From Salegentibacter sp. (GTDB taxonomy: Bacteria; Bacteroidota; Bacteroidia; Flavobacteriales; Flavobacteriaceae): DNA of 64,000 bases. Shown here piece by piece: positions 1 through 8,789 of the stretch. The notes below the pieces were generated by a model. That model saw only the letters and a list, made by a program, of their open reading frames with translations. It ran no database searches and was not told where the DNA came from. The DNA is taken from assembly GCA_024635795.1 (NCBI GenBank), contig JAGXIH010000017.1, forward strand, positions 124,001 through 188,000. Direction: 5' to 3'. The position numbers and the translations under genes were made by a program. How positions within the stretch are numbered: position 1 is the first letter of the stretch; the number at the start of each line of letters is the position of its first letter.

Positions 1-39
1 CTTACAAAAGGATACGACAAATCACCTAGATTCTTCTAA
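1..39 (+). CDS. 3' tail of an upstream gene (partial), possibly PorP/SprF family
   Basis: The first 39 bases read in frame as LTKGYDKSPRFF followed by TAA, and the next gene starts 12 nt later. In flavobacteria a PorP/SprF-type outer-membrane protein is often encoded directly upstream of an OmpA/PD40 protein, so this is plausibly its C-terminus. Only twelve residues are visible; the family call is inference from context. Confidence 0.45.
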   Translation, partial: LTKGYDKSPRFF

Positions 40-51
40 AAACAGCGAAAC

Positions 52-1713
52 ATGAAAAATATATATAGTACACTTTTATTATTACTGATAAGCATCACTG
101 CCTTTGGGCAGAGCTCCCAGATAAAAGAAGGCGATAAGCTTTTTGCTCAAAGGGCTCTTATTGATGCCGCAGATGCATATGAGCAGGTTGTAGATAAAAA
201 TCAGGAGGTTTTGCAAAACCTTGGTGATGCCTATTTCTATACAAATCAAATGGAAAATGCAGTTGATACTTATCGACTGCTTTTCCTTAGACACGAAGGC
301 GTAGTAGCTCCTGAATACCGTTTCAGGTTTGCACACGCTTTAAGAGGTGTTGATGAGCACGACGAGGCCGATGAGCAAATGAGTGAATTCACTGGAAATG
401 ATGTTAATTTTGACGAATTCCAGAGAGAACTCGATACCGTAGCCCCTCATGTTTACACCACCGATCAGATCATGAACAATAGCGCTGCAGCCGATTTCGG
501 AATAGCTTATATGGGAGACCGTATTGTTTTCGCTTCCACCAGAAATCAGGAGCGTCCTATTTATCCGTGGAATAAAAAACCTACTCTGGACCTTTACAGC
601 GCTGAAATGACTGACGAAGGTGAATTGGTTGACATCCTTCTTTTTTCTGAAGATATCAATACCGATTCTCACGAAAGTTCAGCAACCTTTAACCAGGAAG
701 CTAATGTTATGTTCTTTGATCGTACCAGCGAAAAAAGGGTTAAAAATGAAGAAGGCGTAAGAGTAGCTCACATTAAACTGTACCGTGCTGAACTGGTAGA
801 TGGAGTCTGGACCAACATTGAGGCTCTTCCATTCACCAGCGATGAGTACTCTACCGAGCACCCAAGTCTTAGTGAAGATGGAAGCAAACTTTACTTTGCC
901 AGCGATATGCCAGGTTCTGAAGGTTCTTTCGATATCTATGTAGTAGATGTTAATGAAGACGGAACTTACGGAACTCCACAAAATCTTGGAACCGGAGTTA
1001 ACACTCCGCAGCGTGAGCAATTCCCATTCATCAGCGAAGAGAATGTACTTTATTTCGCTTCAGATGGACACCAGGGATATGGAAACCTGGATGTTTTCAG
1101 AAGTGAAGGAGATTTTTCAGAGGCTCAAAACCTGGGAGCTTCAGTAAACTCAGGTCGTGATGACTTCGCCTTTGTAATTAAAGAAGGTGACGAAGAAGGT
1201 TATTTCGCCTCTAACCGAAGAGGTACAGACAACCTTTACCTGTTTAACCGTGAAGATTATGAACCTCCTGTAGTTGAATTCGAAGATAGAGAGACTAACG
1301 TTGAAACCGGAAGACAGCAACTAAGAGGTGTAGGAAACATTTACTTCGACTTTGATAAAGCAACCATTAAAGACGAATCTAAACCTACTCTAAATAAAGT
1401 TGTAGATATTATGAACAAGTATCCTTCACTCAACATCGAGATTGGTTCTCACGCCGATGCCAGAGGTTCTGACCAATATAATATGGGACTATCTGAAAGA
1501 CGTGCAGCTTCTACCTTAGAATATCTTGTTGAGAACGGAATTGACCGTAGCAGATTAACCTCTAAAGGTTATGGTGAAAGCATGCCGCTTAACGATTGTA
1601 CCGAACCAACAGGTTGTACTAATGAGCAGTACGCTAAAAACCGTAGAAGTGAGTTCACTATTATGAACGAGCAAGGTGAACCTGAAGATAGAGACGACTA
1701 CAAAACCAACTAG
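52..1713 (+). CDS. OmpA family protein with PD40 propeller
   Basis: 553 residues with a signal peptide (about 1-19, ending AFGQ), a TPR-like helical segment (about 25-110), WD40/PD40-type beta-propeller repeats (about 150-400, with recurring motifs such as LYFASD and GYFASNR) and a C-terminal OmpA peptidoglycan-binding domain (about 435-545, containing FDFDKATIKD and the SERRAAST helix). Proteins of this architecture (PorE-like) are periplasmic, hold peptidoglycan through the OmpA domain and commonly accompany PorP/SprF-type proteins in type IX secretion or gliding. It follows the upstream gene tail by 12 nt and is closed by a strong hairpin at 1764-1790. The family is clear; a direct role in secretion is inferred. 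Confidence 0.9.
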   Translation: MKNIYSTLLLLLISITAFGQSSQIKEGDKLFAQRALIDAADAYEQVVDKNQEVLQNLGDAYFYTNQMENAVDTYRLLFLRHEGVVAPEYRFRFAHALRGVDEHDEADEQMSEFTGNDVNFDEFQRELDTVAPHVYTTDQIMNNSAAADFGIAYMGDRIVFASTRNQERPIYPWNKKPTLDLYSAEMTDEGELVDILLFSEDINTDSHESSATFNQEANVMFFDRTSEKRVKNEEGVRVAHIKLYRAELVDGVWTNIEALPFTSDEYSTEHPSLSEDGSKLYFASDMPGSEGSFDIYVVDVNEDGTYGTPQNLGTGVNTPQREQFPFISEENVLYFASDGHQGYGNLDVFRSEGDFSEAQNLGASVNSGRDDFAFVIKEGDEEGYFASNRRGTDNLYLFNREDYEPPVVEFEDRETNVETGRQQLRGVGNIYFDFDKATIKDESKPTLNKVVDIMNKYPSLNIEIGSHADARGSDQYNMGLSERRAASTLEYLVENGIDRSRLTSKGYGESMPLNDCTEPTGCTNEQYAKNRRSEFTIMNEQGEPEDRDDYKTN

Positions 1714-1763
1714 GAAGAAGTAGAAGATAACTAATTCGCTTAACTACTAACTAACCAACCTTT

Positions 1764-1790
1764 AAAAGCCCCGGAAATTCCGGGGCTTTT
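1764..1790 (+). terminator. Rho-independent terminator after the OmpA gene
   Basis: An 11-bp perfect stem (AAAAGCCCCGG / CCGGGGCTTTT) with loop AAATT is followed by TTATTTT. It lies 50 nt after the OmpA-family stop codon. Confidence 0.9.
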
Positions 1791-1829
1791 TTATTTTCGT
1801 TTTCCTATGGAGAAGCCCCTGGTCAAACT

Positions 1830-1837
1830 TATATTTG
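1830..1837 (+). promoter_or_regulatory. Probable -7 box (TATATTTG) for the glycosyltransferase operon
   Basis: TATATTTG matches the Bacteroidota -7 consensus TAnnTTTG and sits 19 nt before the ATG at 1857. No TTG is seen at the usual distance upstream, so only the -7 half is supported. Confidence 0.5.
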
Positions 1838-1856
1838 TCCTTCAGCAAATAGACCT

Positions 1857-2549
1857 ATGTCTCCAATTATAAAAGTCATCATCCCTGCCTATAACGAAGA
1901 AGCTTCAATCGGTAAGGTGATTGTTGAAATCCCGAAAATTGTTGATGAAGTTATCGTTATTAGTAATAATTCTTCAGATGCCACCGAAAAAAATGCAATT
2001 GCGGCCGGGGCCACAGTACTTTCAGAAGAAAGAAAAGGTTATGGCTATGCCTGTTTAAAAGGAATGGATTACATCGCGAGTCAAAATCATAAGCCCGATA
2101 TTATAGTTTTTCTTGATGGAGACTACAGCGATTACCCAGAAGAATTGACCAAAATCATAGTGCCCATTCTGGAGAAGGATATAGATTTAGTCATCGGTGC
2201 CAGGGTGAAGGAACTGAGGGAAAGTGGATCAATGACCAGCCCCCAAATCTTTGGAAACTGGCTCGCCACTTCATTGATGAAACTTTTTTTTAGCGCCAGG
2301 TTTACCGACCTGGGGCCATTCCGGGCGATAAAATATGCTAAACTGCTTGCCCTGGAGATGGAAGATAAAACCTATGGCTGGACGGTGGAAATGCAGTTGA
2401 AAGCCCTCAAAAAAAATTACACCTACACCGAAGTTCCCGTAAAGTATAAAAACCGCATTGGTACCTCAAAGGTTTCAGGAACCGTTAAAGGTGCTATCTT
2501 TGCAGGAGTGAAGATCCTGGGCTGGATCTTTAAATACAGTTTTAAATAA
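1857..2549 (+). CDS. Family 2 glycosyltransferase (DPM1-like)
   Basis: 230-residue GT-A fold glycosyltransferase. It opens with the family 2 motif IPAYNEEASIGKV and has the metal/nucleotide-sugar motif FLDGDYSDYPEE near residues 83-94. No transmembrane extension is present, so it is a soluble or peripheral enzyme resembling dolichyl/polyprenyl-phosphate mannosyl- or glucosyltransferases. Its stop overlaps the start of the next gene (TAATG at 2547-2551), implying translational coupling. With the membrane-bound glycosyltransferases that follow it could charge a polyprenyl phosphate with a sugar, but the donor and acceptor cannot be read from sequence. Confidence 0.85.
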   Translation: MSPIIKVIIPAYNEEASIGKVIVEIPKIVDEVIVISNNSSDATEKNAIAAGATVLSEERKGYGYACLKGMDYIASQNHKPDIIVFLDGDYSDYPEELTKIIVPILEKDIDLVIGARVKELRESGSMTSPQIFGNWLATSLMKLFFSARFTDLGPFRAIKYAKLLALEMEDKTYGWTVEMQLKALKKNYTYTEVPVKYKNRIGTSKVSGTVKGAIFAGVKILGWIFKYSFK

Positions 2550-4015
2550 TGGAGCTAGCAATTCTCATATTATATTCCCTTGCCCTGCTGATCGTCTTTA
2601 TCTACAGCCTGTCCCAGCTTCAATTATTACTGAATTACCTGAAAGCCAAAAAACAAGTCGATACCGCTGAAAAATTCTACCTAAACGATAAAACTCAAAT
2701 TCCAAATGTCACCATTCAGCTTCCTCTTTATAACGAACTTTATGTAGTGGAGCGTTTGCTTGATAATATTGCTGAAATTAAGTACCCCAAAGATCAACTG
2801 GAGATCCAGGTGCTGGACGATTCCACCGACGAATCGGTAGCCCTGATCACTGAAAAAGTTTCAGCTTTGAAAAAAGCTGGTTTCGACATCAAACATATCC
2901 GTCGCGAGTCCAGAACGGGATTCAAGGCCGGGGCTTTAAAAGAAGGATTAAAAATAGCCAAAGGTGAGTTTATAGCTATTTTTGATTCCGATTTTTTGCC
3001 AAAAAAAGACTGGCTCCTGCAAACCGTCCCCTATTTTAAAGATCCTGAAATTGGTGTGGTGCAAACCCGATGGGCGCATATAAATCGCGATTATTCCTGG
3101 CTTACCAAAATTCAGGCCTTTGCGCTCGATTTTCATTTTATCCTGGAGCAAACCGGAAGGAATTTCGGTCGGCATTTTATCAATTTTAACGGCACCGCAG
3201 GAATTTGGCGTAAAGAATGCATTCTGGATGCCGGAAACTGGAGCGGCGACACCCTAACCGAAGATCTTGACCTAAGTTACCGTGCCCAGCTTAAAAAATG
3301 GAAATTTAAATACCTGGAGGACGTGGAAACCCCGGCAGAACTCCCGGTGGCCATAAGCGCAGCTAAATCGCAGCAATTTAGATGGAATAAAGGAGCTGCC
3401 GAGAATTTTAGAAAAAATTACCTAAAACTATTAAAAGACAAATCAGCTTCCTTTAGCACAAAATTCCACGGATTTTTCCATTTGCTAAATTCCAGTATGT
3501 TTTTGATCGTGCTGCTGCTGGCAGTTTTAAGCGTACCTGTTTTGTATATAAAAAGTCAGAATGCCCAACTAGGATGGTATTTCAACTGGTTGGGAGTTTT
3601 TCTAATCAGTACTATAATTTTCTTCTTTTGTTATTATGTGGCTTGGAAAAAAATTCACGGTGCCGGATTTAAGAGTTTCCTTAAATTCATCGGGATGTTC
3701 TTCAGTTTTTTCTCTGTAGTGATGGGCTTTTCACTGCATAACTCCATCGCAGTGCTGGAAGGTCACCTGGGAAAAAGATCGGAATTTATAAGAACACCTA
3801 AATTCAATATAAATACAACAAACCAAAACTGGAAGAACAACAAATATTTAAGTCAGAAACTAAGTCCGCAGTTATTACTGGAATTCGGGCTCTGGTTGTA
3901 TTTTGGATTTGGCCTTTACAGCGCGTTTTTACTGAAGGACTTTAGTCTGGCCATTTTTCACTTGATGTTGTTTATCGGGTTTGGCTTTGTGGTTTTTAAA
4001 ACAATTAGAACTTAG
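2549..4015 (+). CDS. Processive family 2 glycosyltransferase, cellulose-synthase-like
   Basis: 488 residues with an N-terminal TM helix, a cytosolic GT2 domain and about four C-terminal TM helices (from about residue 315). All four hallmarks of processive GT2 enzymes are visible: the DDSTDES motif, FDSDFLP (DxD), LTEDLDLSYR (TED) and QQFRW (QxxRW, about residue 278). This is the layout of beta-glucan or (gluco)mannan synthases (CslA/cellulose synthase superfamily). No BcsB, BcsZ or PilZ domain is encoded nearby, so it is unlikely to be a standard bcs cellulose system. It overlaps the preceding gene and is 11 nt from the next, forming one operon. The polymer made is unknown. Confidence 0.85.
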   Translation: MELAILILYSLALLIVFIYSLSQLQLLLNYLKAKKQVDTAEKFYLNDKTQIPNVTIQLPLYNELYVVERLLDNIAEIKYPKDQLEIQVLDDSTDESVALITEKVSALKKAGFDIKHIRRESRTGFKAGALKEGLKIAKGEFIAIFDSDFLPKKDWLLQTVPYFKDPEIGVVQTRWAHINRDYSWLTKIQAFALDFHFILEQTGRNFGRHFINFNGTAGIWRKECILDAGNWSGDTLTEDLDLSYRAQLKKWKFKYLEDVETPAELPVAISAAKSQQFRWNKGAAENFRKNYLKLLKDKSASFSTKFHGFFHLLNSSMFLIVLLLAVLSVPVLYIKSQNAQLGWYFNWLGVFLISTIIFFFCYYVAWKKIHGAGFKSFLKFIGMFFSFFSVVMGFSLHNSIAVLEGHLGKRSEFIRTPKFNINTTNQNWKNNKYLSQKLSPQLLLEFGLWLYFGFGLYSAFLLKDFSLAIFHLMLFIGFGFVVFKTIRT

Positions 4016-4026
4016 TTTTTGGGAAA

Positions 4027-5376
4027 ATGAAGGAGTTTTTCAAAAACCACCGCTTCAGTATTCTTATAGCCTTAACCGGTATCGCATTCTATTTTTCCTT
4101 TGCCTATAATCTCGATCGCACCGACTTCATAAAACTCATCGGCCTCTATGGCGGATTGTTTTTTATGAGTTTTAGGCTAAACCAGCTTGAAAAAACGAAT
4201 TTTTGGTTCCTGGCCGGTTTAGCGATCCTGTACCGGCTCATCTATCTTTTCGCCTTGCCCAACCTCTCCCAGGATTTCTATCGCTTTCTATGGGACGGAA
4301 AACTGATCCTGGAGGGAATGAACCCCTATTTATACAAGCCATCTGAAATCATTACGAATTTTCAGGGTATTTACACTGAGCTTTATGAAGGTATGGGGAA
4401 CCTCAGCCAGGGAAATTACACCAGCTACCCACCGGTGAATCAACTCTTTTTTGCCGTATCAGCGTTGTTAGGTGGGAAATCCATCCTGGGATCGGTTATT
4501 ACAATGAGAGTTCTAATCATCATTGCTGACATCGGGACCCTTTTCTTCGGAAGAAAACTACTGCAGAGTCTTGGTCTACCGAAGCACCAGATCTTCTGGT
4601 ATATTTTAAATCCCTTCATCATCATAGAACTTACCGGAAATCTGCATTTTGAAGGTGTAATGTTGTTTTTCCTCATCTGGTCACTGTATCTGCTTCAGAA
4701 AGGAAAATGGCTGTTTAGTGCGTTCTTGCTGGGAATCTCGGTTTCTGTAAAATTGATCCCGCTAATGTTTCTGCCCTTACTTTGGAATTATTTCCGAAAG
4801 AACGATAACCTTAATATTCAAAAATTAGGGCTTTATTACGCTGCTGCCGGTTTAACTATTTTGCTTACTTTTCTCCCATTTCTTTCCTCGGAACTGATCT
4901 CAAATTTTTCAGCCAGTATCGGACTTTGGTTTCAGAAATTCGAGTTTAATGCAAGCATTTACTACCTGGTTCGCTGGATTGGTTTTGAGCTTAAAGGTTA
5001 TAACATTATCGCCACTGCCGGGAAGATTCTGCCTGTTTTGACGCTCCTTATCATACTGGGGCTTGCCTTCTTCAGAAGAAATTATTCGACCCAAAAATTG
5101 ATCACAACAATGCTTTTTGGATTAACCGCTTACTTTTTTCTTTCCACAACAGTACATCCCTGGTATCTGGCCACGCCCCTACTGCTATCTGTCTTTACAA
5201 AATATCGTTTTATGATATTATGGACAGGGCTGATTTTCCTGAGTTATTTCACCTATTCCAATCCCGGTTTTGAAGAAAATTACTGGCTATTGGCGGTAGA
5301 ATATCTTGCCGTTTTCGGGTATTTGATTTATGAAATCCTCAAAAATGAATTCCAAACAAAAAAGCCTGCAATTTAA
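4027..5376 (+). CDS. GT-C-type polyprenyl-phosphate-dependent mannosyltransferase-like membrane protein
   Basis: 449 residues with about 11-12 TM helices. The first extracytoplasmic loop carries the acidic signature SQDFYRFLWDGKLILEG followed by MNPYLYKP, typical of GT-C/GT87 enzymes that use polyprenyl-phosphate sugars (PIG-M-like and actinobacterial alpha-mannosyltransferases). As the last gene of a three-gene glycosyltransferase operon it may use the lipid-linked sugar produced by the DPM1-like enzyme at 1857-2549. Its final codons lie within the hairpin at 5361-5388. The fold is well supported; the sugar is inferred. Confidence 0.75.
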   Translation: MKEFFKNHRFSILIALTGIAFYFSFAYNLDRTDFIKLIGLYGGLFFMSFRLNQLEKTNFWFLAGLAILYRLIYLFALPNLSQDFYRFLWDGKLILEGMNPYLYKPSEIITNFQGIYTELYEGMGNLSQGNYTSYPPVNQLFFAVSALLGGKSILGSVITMRVLIIIADIGTLFFGRKLLQSLGLPKHQIFWYILNPFIIIELTGNLHFEGVMLFFLIWSLYLLQKGKWLFSAFLLGISVSVKLIPLMFLPLLWNYFRKNDNLNIQKLGLYYAAAGLTILLTFLPFLSSELISNFSASIGLWFQKFEFNASIYYLVRWIGFELKGYNIIATAGKILPVLTLLIILGLAFFRRNYSTQKLITTMLFGLTAYFFLSTTVHPWYLATPLLLSVFTKYRFMILWTGLIFLSYFTYSNPGFEENYWLLAVEYLAVFGYLIYEILKNEFQTKKPAI

Positions 5377-5388
5377 CTTACAGGCTTT
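5361..5388. terminator. Hairpin between convergent genes, probably a bidirectional terminator
   Basis: The arms AAAGCCTG and CAGGCTTT are 8-bp complementary and flanked by A-rich DNA on the left and TAGTTTTATT on the right. The hairpin overlaps the stop codon of the upstream + strand gene and lies 27 nt from the end of the - strand polyamine operon. Confidence 0.7.
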
Positions 5389-5414
5389 AGTTTTATTATA
5401 CTCCAAATTCCTAC

Positions 5415-6386
5415 TTACATATCCAGTAAATAAGCAAATATCAAAGGCGCTACAATGGTAGCATCACTTTCAATAATATGTTTTGGCGTGTCTATATCCA
5501 GTTTCCCCCAGGTGATCTTTTCATTAGGCACAGCTCCGGAATAAGATCCGTAACTGGTTGTAGAATCGGAGATCTGGCAGAAATAACTCCAGAAAGGAGT
5601 ATCTGTTCTTTCCATATCCTGGTACAACATTGGCACCACGCAAATAGGGAAATCACCAGCTATCCCTCCTCCTATCTGGAAGAAACCGATTCCGCCTTTG
5701 GAATTACCGGTATACCAATCGGCAAGGAATGTCATATATTCAATGCCTGATTTCATCGTGCTGGCCTTGAGTTCTCCTTTCAACACATAGGAAGCAAAAA
5801 TATTCCCCAAGGTGCTGTCTTCCCAACCGGGAACCACCATTGGCAAATTCTTCTCGGCAGCGGCATACATCCAGGAATCTTTGATATCGATCTCATAATG
5901 CTCTTCCAAAGCCCCGGAAAGCAATAATTTATATAAAAATTCGTGCGGGAAGTAGCGCTCACCTTTTTCTTCAGCATCTTTCCAAATCTTCACGATCCTG
6001 TGCTGAATTCTTCTGAAAGCTTCTTCTTCAGGGATACAGGTATCGGTAACCCGGTTAAGGCCTTTTTCCAACAGACCCCACTCTTCTTGCGGAGTAAGAT
6101 CACGGTAATTAGGTACGCGCTTGTAATGTGAATGCGCTACGAGATTCATCACATCTTCTTCAAGGTTGGCCCCGGTACAGGAAACTATATGTACCTTATC
6201 CTGCCTGATCATCTCGGCGAAAATTTTACCAATCTCGGCGGTACTCATCGCACCGGCGAGAGAAACCAGCATTTTTGAACCACCCTGCAGCTGCTTTTCA
6301 TAATCTTTTGCAGCATCTACCAAAGCGGCAGCGTTAAAGTGTAAATAATATTTTTCTATGAATTGCGAAATCGCTCCTTTACTCAT
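5415..6386 (-). CDS. Deoxyhypusine synthase-like protein, probable homospermidine/polyamine synthase
   Basis: 323 residues of the deoxyhypusine synthase family. Visible family motifs are SLAGAMSTAEIG, SCTGANLEEDVMNL, WEDSTLGN, the glycine-rich GGIGFFQIGGGIAGDF, and ITWGKLD, whose lysine (K295) matches the DHS catalytic lysine that forms the imine with the aminobutyl group. Bacteria lack eIF5A, so the hypusine substrate is absent. Plant homospermidine synthases evolved from DHS, and flavobacteria are known to contain homospermidine, so aminobutyl transfer to a polyamine is the likely reaction. The gene overlaps the agmatinase gene by 8 nt (ATGAGTAA), supporting one pathway. The exact acceptor (putrescine, agmatine or other) is inferred. 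Confidence 0.8.
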   Translation of the reverse strand: MSKGAISQFIEKYYLHFNAAALVDAAKDYEKQLQGGSKMLVSLAGAMSTAEIGKIFAEMIRQDKVHIVSCTGANLEEDVMNLVAHSHYKRVPNYRDLTPQEEWGLLEKGLNRVTDTCIPEEEAFRRIQHRIVKIWKDAEEKGERYFPHEFLYKLLLSGALEEHYEIDIKDSWMYAAAEKNLPMVVPGWEDSTLGNIFASYVLKGELKASTMKSGIEYMTFLADWYTGNSKGGIGFFQIGGGIAGDFPICVVPMLYQDMERTDTPFWSYFCQISDSTTSYGSYSGAVPNEKITWGKLDIDTPKHIIESDATIVAPLIFAYLLDM

Positions 6387-7254
6387 CTTCGTCTTCGTGG
6401 TTATGATTTAAATATTTGAATTTGTAGCTTAACATCTTATAGTAAAGTTTTGCCGCAAGAAAATCAGATGATTTTTCGTTTTCATTCGGGCAAAGTTCTA
6501 CGATGTCAAAACCTACTACATTTTTCTTTTTGAACATCAACTTAAGAAATTCCAAGGTCTCATACCAGAAAAGTCCGCCCGGCTCAGGGGTTCCTGTAGA
6601 AGGCATAATTGAAGGATCAAGAGCATCCAGATCTATAGTGATGAAAACATTTGGGGTCATTTGTCCAATAGCGTCATCCATCCAGTCTTCGTAAAGATCG
6701 TGTGCAAAATACACCTGGTTCTCGTCCATATGCTCTACTTCTGAAACATCCATTGAACGAATTCCTACCTGTACCAGGTTTGTCTTTTTACTGGCCTCAT
6801 GTACCGCACAGGCATGATTACAGGATGAACCTTCATATTCCGGTCTAAGATCGGCGTGAGCATCGATTTGCACTACAGAAAGATCTGCAAAACTTTCATT
6901 AAAAGCTCGTATAGTTCCAATTGAAACCGAATGCTCTCCTCCGAAAATGGTTACAAATTTCTCCTGTTTGATATAATTCTTTACAGTCTTGTGAACTGCT
7001 TCAACCATCTTTTCGGGAGAATAATTTTCGGTAACAGGAGGAGCTAAATAAATTCCCTTTTTGTAAACCTCGCTTCGTGTTTCAATGTCATAAAGCTCCA
7101 TGTTTTCTGAAGCTTCTAAAAAAGCTTCCGGACCTTTATCTGCGCCTTTTTGCCAGGAACTTGTTCCATCGTAAGGAACAGGAATTAATACCACTTTAGC
7201 ATCGTCTATGCGAGAATACTTATCTGGTATCCCGGCGTAATTCTTTTTGTTCAT
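6379..7254 (-). CDS. speB: Agmatinase / arginase-family ureohydrolase
   Basis: 291-residue ureohydrolase. The binuclear manganese site is intact: GGEHSV (about residue 100), DAHADLR (about 131-137) and DLDALDP (about 209-215), with the Cys-Asn-His segment SCNHACAVHE between the first two groups. Agmatinase hydrolyses agmatine to putrescine and urea. It sits between arginine decarboxylase (48 nt upstream) and the DHS-like gene (8-nt overlap), which favours agmatinase over arginase or formimidoylglutamase. Arginine would give agmatine, then putrescine, then a larger polyamine. Confidence 0.88.
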   Translation of the reverse strand: MNKKNYAGIPDKYSRIDDAKVVLIPVPYDGTSSWQKGADKGPEAFLEASENMELYDIETRSEVYKKGIYLAPPVTENYSPEKMVEAVHKTVKNYIKQEKFVTIFGGEHSVSIGTIRAFNESFADLSVVQIDAHADLRPEYEGSSCNHACAVHEASKKTNLVQVGIRSMDVSEVEHMDENQVYFAHDLYEDWMDDAIGQMTPNVFITIDLDALDPSIMPSTGTPEPGGLFWYETLEFLKLMFKKKNVVGFDIVELCPNENEKSSDFLAAKLYYKMLSYKFKYLNHNHEDEDE

Positions 7255-7302
7255 TTTAAAACTTGATTGAATAAGAGTTAGTTGTATAAAGTTATAAAAA
7301 TT

Positions 7303-8706
7303 TTAGTTGTCATTGTTATAGCCAAGAATTTTCAACATATCTTCTGCATTCTGCTGTTCGCTGAACAATTCGGTCGTGATATTTCCATTTTCATCTTTAT
7401 CAATGAGGATATGTTTGGGTTGAGGAATCAGGCAGTGATGCAAGCCACCAAAACCTCCAATGGTCTCCTGGTAAGCCCCGGTGTTGAAAAACCCGATATA
7501 GAGCGGTTTATCCTTTTTATACTTTGGAAGATAGATCGCGTTCACGTTTTGCTCTGAGTTGTAATAATCGTCACTATCGCATGTTAATCCACCCAACAAA
7601 ACTCTTTCATATTCATCGTTCCATCGGTTTACGGCCAGCATAACGAACTTCTTGCTTATAGCCCAGGTATCGGGCAGGGTGGTGATGAAAGAAGAATTGA
7701 TCATATTCCACTTTTCCCTGTCGTTTTGTTGTTTCTGGTAAAGGATCTCATAGATCGCGCCACCACTTTCACCCACGGTGAAACTTCCAAATTCAGTAAA
7801 AATATTTGGCACTTCTACTTCCGCGTCATCACAGACCAACTTTATCTGGTTGATGATCTCATCTACCATATACTCATAATCATATTCAAAATGCAGGGAA
7901 TTTTTTACCGGGAAACCGCCACCAATATTAAGACTATCCAAAGTTGGACATACCTTTTTTAGGGCTATATATACTTTTAAACACTTAATCAATTCGTTCC
8001 AGTAATAGGCAGTATCACGAATTCCGGTGTTGATGAAGAAATGCAACATCTTCAGCTCTACCTGCTTGTTTTCCTTGATTTTCCGGTTATAAAAAGGTAC
8101 AATATTTTTATAACCAATCCCTAACCTTGAAGTATAGAATTCAAATTTAGGCTCCTCTTCCGAAGCTATTCTAATCCCTATTGGATATTTCCCTTCTATA
8201 CTTTCAGACAAAAGATCGATTTCCTCGTAGTTATCTATAATGGGGATACAGTTCCTATGTCCATTATTAAGCAAACGGGCGATATTCTCTACGTATTGAT
8301 CACGTTTAAAGCCGTTGCAAAGCACGTAGGTATCATCGGTGATTTTCCCTTTTGCCTTTAGATTCTCAACAATATCGATATCAAAGGCCGAGGAAGTCTC
8401 TATATGGATATCATTTTTTAAAGCTTCATTCAAGACATGCTCAAAATGGGAACTTTTGGTGCAGTAACAATAATTATAGGACCCCTTATAATTATGTTTC
8501 TCCATAGCGCCGGCAAACCATTTTTTAGCTCTTTGGATATTGTCAGAAATTTTTGGCAGGTAATTAAATTTAAGGGGAGCGCCATATTTTTGCACAAGTT
8601 CCATAAGGTCAATTCCGTGAAACTTTAGTTCGTTGTCGTCCAGAGTAAATTCTTCCTGAGGAAAATAGTAGGTCTGGTCTATTAAATCGCTGTATTTGGT
8701 ATTCAA
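7303..8706 (-). CDS. speA: Biosynthetic arginine decarboxylase, short form
   Basis: 467-residue alanine-racemase-fold, PLP-dependent decarboxylase. It shows the PLP-lysine segment CYCTKSSHF (about residue 82), the phosphate-binding glycine loop IGGGFPV and the C-terminal active-site cysteine region GGLTCDSDDYY. It is clearly shorter than the E. coli SpeA of about 658 residues. The reading frame begins with TTG at 8704-8706 (NTKYSDLIDQ follows); an in-frame stop lies four codons upstream and the next Met is well inside the domain, so TTG is the likely start. A one-mismatch -7 box (TACCTTTA, complement of 8726-8733) lies about 20 nt upstream. It is the first gene of the polyamine operon. Confidence 0.88.
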   Translation of the reverse strand: MNTKYSDLIDQTYYFPQEEFTLDDNELKFHGIDLMELVQKYGAPLKFNYLPKISDNIQRAKKWFAGAMEKHNYKGSYNYCYCTKSSHFEHVLNEALKNDIHIETSSAFDIDIVENLKAKGKITDDTYVLCNGFKRDQYVENIARLLNNGHRNCIPIIDNYEEIDLLSESIEGKYPIGIRIASEEEPKFEFYTSRLGIGYKNIVPFYNRKIKENKQVELKMLHFFINTGIRDTAYYWNELIKCLKVYIALKKVCPTLDSLNIGGGFPVKNSLHFEYDYEYMVDEIINQIKLVCDDAEVEVPNIFTEFGSFTVGESGGAIYEILYQKQQNDREKWNMINSSFITTLPDTWAISKKFVMLAVNRWNDEYERVLLGGLTCDSDDYYNSEQNVNAIYLPKYKKDKPLYIGFFNTGAYQETIGGFGGLHHCLIPQPKHILIDKDENGNITTELFSEQQNAEDMLKILGYNNDN

Positions 8707-8789
8707 TGGAGTAGTTTAAGAGTTTTAAAGGTAAAAATTAGGGATAATATAACCGCATCAAAAGATTTGATTGATAAAAGTTTGTTAAG

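Noticed and set aside
5415-6386. True deoxyhypusine synthase acting on eIF5A
   Set aside because: The genome is bacterial and lacks that substrate; operon context with speA and speB points to free polyamines.
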